Source: Planctomycetota bacterium
GTDB taxonomy: Bacteria; Planctomycetota; Planctomycetia; Planctomycetales; Planctomycetaceae
Direction of reading: 5' to 3'
Length of the DNA stretch: 42,330 bases
Assembly: GCA_003388505.1 (NCBI GenBank)
Contig: QQVO01000057.1
Span: 1-42,330 of the forward strand
Position 1 is the first letter of the stretch; every line of letters starts with the position of its first letter. Positions 42,199 to 42,330 of the stretch are shown piece by piece. Both the position numbers and the translations under genes were made by a program. The notes beneath the pieces were generated by a model that saw nothing but the letters and a program-made list of their open reading frames with translations, ran no database searches and was not told the DNA's origin.

Positions 42199-42330
42199 CG
42201 ACCTCAGCATCCAATTCTGCCCGATTCCCGCCACTCCGGCAACGGGATTCAACTCTGCGGCTCTGCGCCTCCGCGAGACACCCCCCAGAATCAAACCACT
42301 TCGCGACCTTCGTTCCCTTCTGTGTCCCCC
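42199..42330 (+). repeat. Long direct repeat flanking the cassette array, right copy (reaches the window edge)
   Basis: About 94% identical to 37912-38035 apart from an 8-base duplication (CTCTGCGG/CTCTGCGC). It may extend beyond the window. Confidence 0.85.

Noticed and set aside
37878-42330. The 37912/42199 repeats as further attC sites
   Set aside because: Although both have an upstream (G)CAACG-AGTTTCAA and the right one a TGCCAAC core, no matching GTTRRRY end is found at a suitable distance in the left copy.

Overview
The window looks like a chromosome segment from a planctomycete (Planctomycetota, probably order Planctomycetales). The evidence is the gene mix: a PVC-type protein ending in a CxxCH cytochrome, an ECF sigma factor paired with a giant Ser/Thr kinase, kinases carrying WD40, LamG and DUF1080-type C-termini, an FHA pseudokinase, an FHA-sigma54 activator, and high-GC intergenic DNA full of hairpin repeats. 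No rRNA or tRNA gene and no CRISPR array was seen.

Layout. 1-136 is the 5' end of an IS1182-like transposase. 494-7218 holds a SLOG-fold protein, a ceramidase-like/cytochrome fusion and a PQQ-propeller protein. 7614-15272 holds a zinc-ribbon/L7-L12-like protein, two sugar-nucleotide SDR enzymes (an epimerase and a UDP-glucuronate decarboxylase), an RlmI-type methyltransferase divergent from moeA, and lnt. 15250-29841 is almost all minus strand and regulatory: a hybrid histidine kinase, an FHA pseudokinase, a RAYT transposase, a 1458-residue kinase with its ECF sigma factor, a sulfite-oxidase-type molybdoenzyme, a DUF4870 protein and an FHA-sigma54 activator. 30389-33177 is ffh-rpsP-trmD. 33289-37854 is a second receptor kinase split by one in-frame TAA.

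The most unusual region is 38186-42167. Five small minus-strand genes are each followed, 5-16 bases after the stop codon, by a 140-148 bp repeat that ends in AAC/GTT core triplets. Three of the repeats (38186, 38697, 39503) are near copies of each other and match integron attC core sites (RYYYAAC...GTTRRRY). Two more (40664, 41672) form a second, more degenerate family. I read this as an integron-type gene-cassette array with no integrase inside the window. A 124-132 bp direct repeat lies on both sides of it (37912 and 42199).

Intergenic DNA carries several dispersed palindrome families, some with compensatory base changes. One RAYT gene (REP-associated tyrosine transposase) is flanked by an 86-bp repeat that includes its own last codons. 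It may explain part of the repeat load. How the genes work together can be inferred only in part. MoeA would complete the cofactor of the sulfite-oxidase-type enzyme. The ECF factor and the adjacent kinase form a typical planctomycete pair. Lnt, Ffh, S16 and TrmD are housekeeping.
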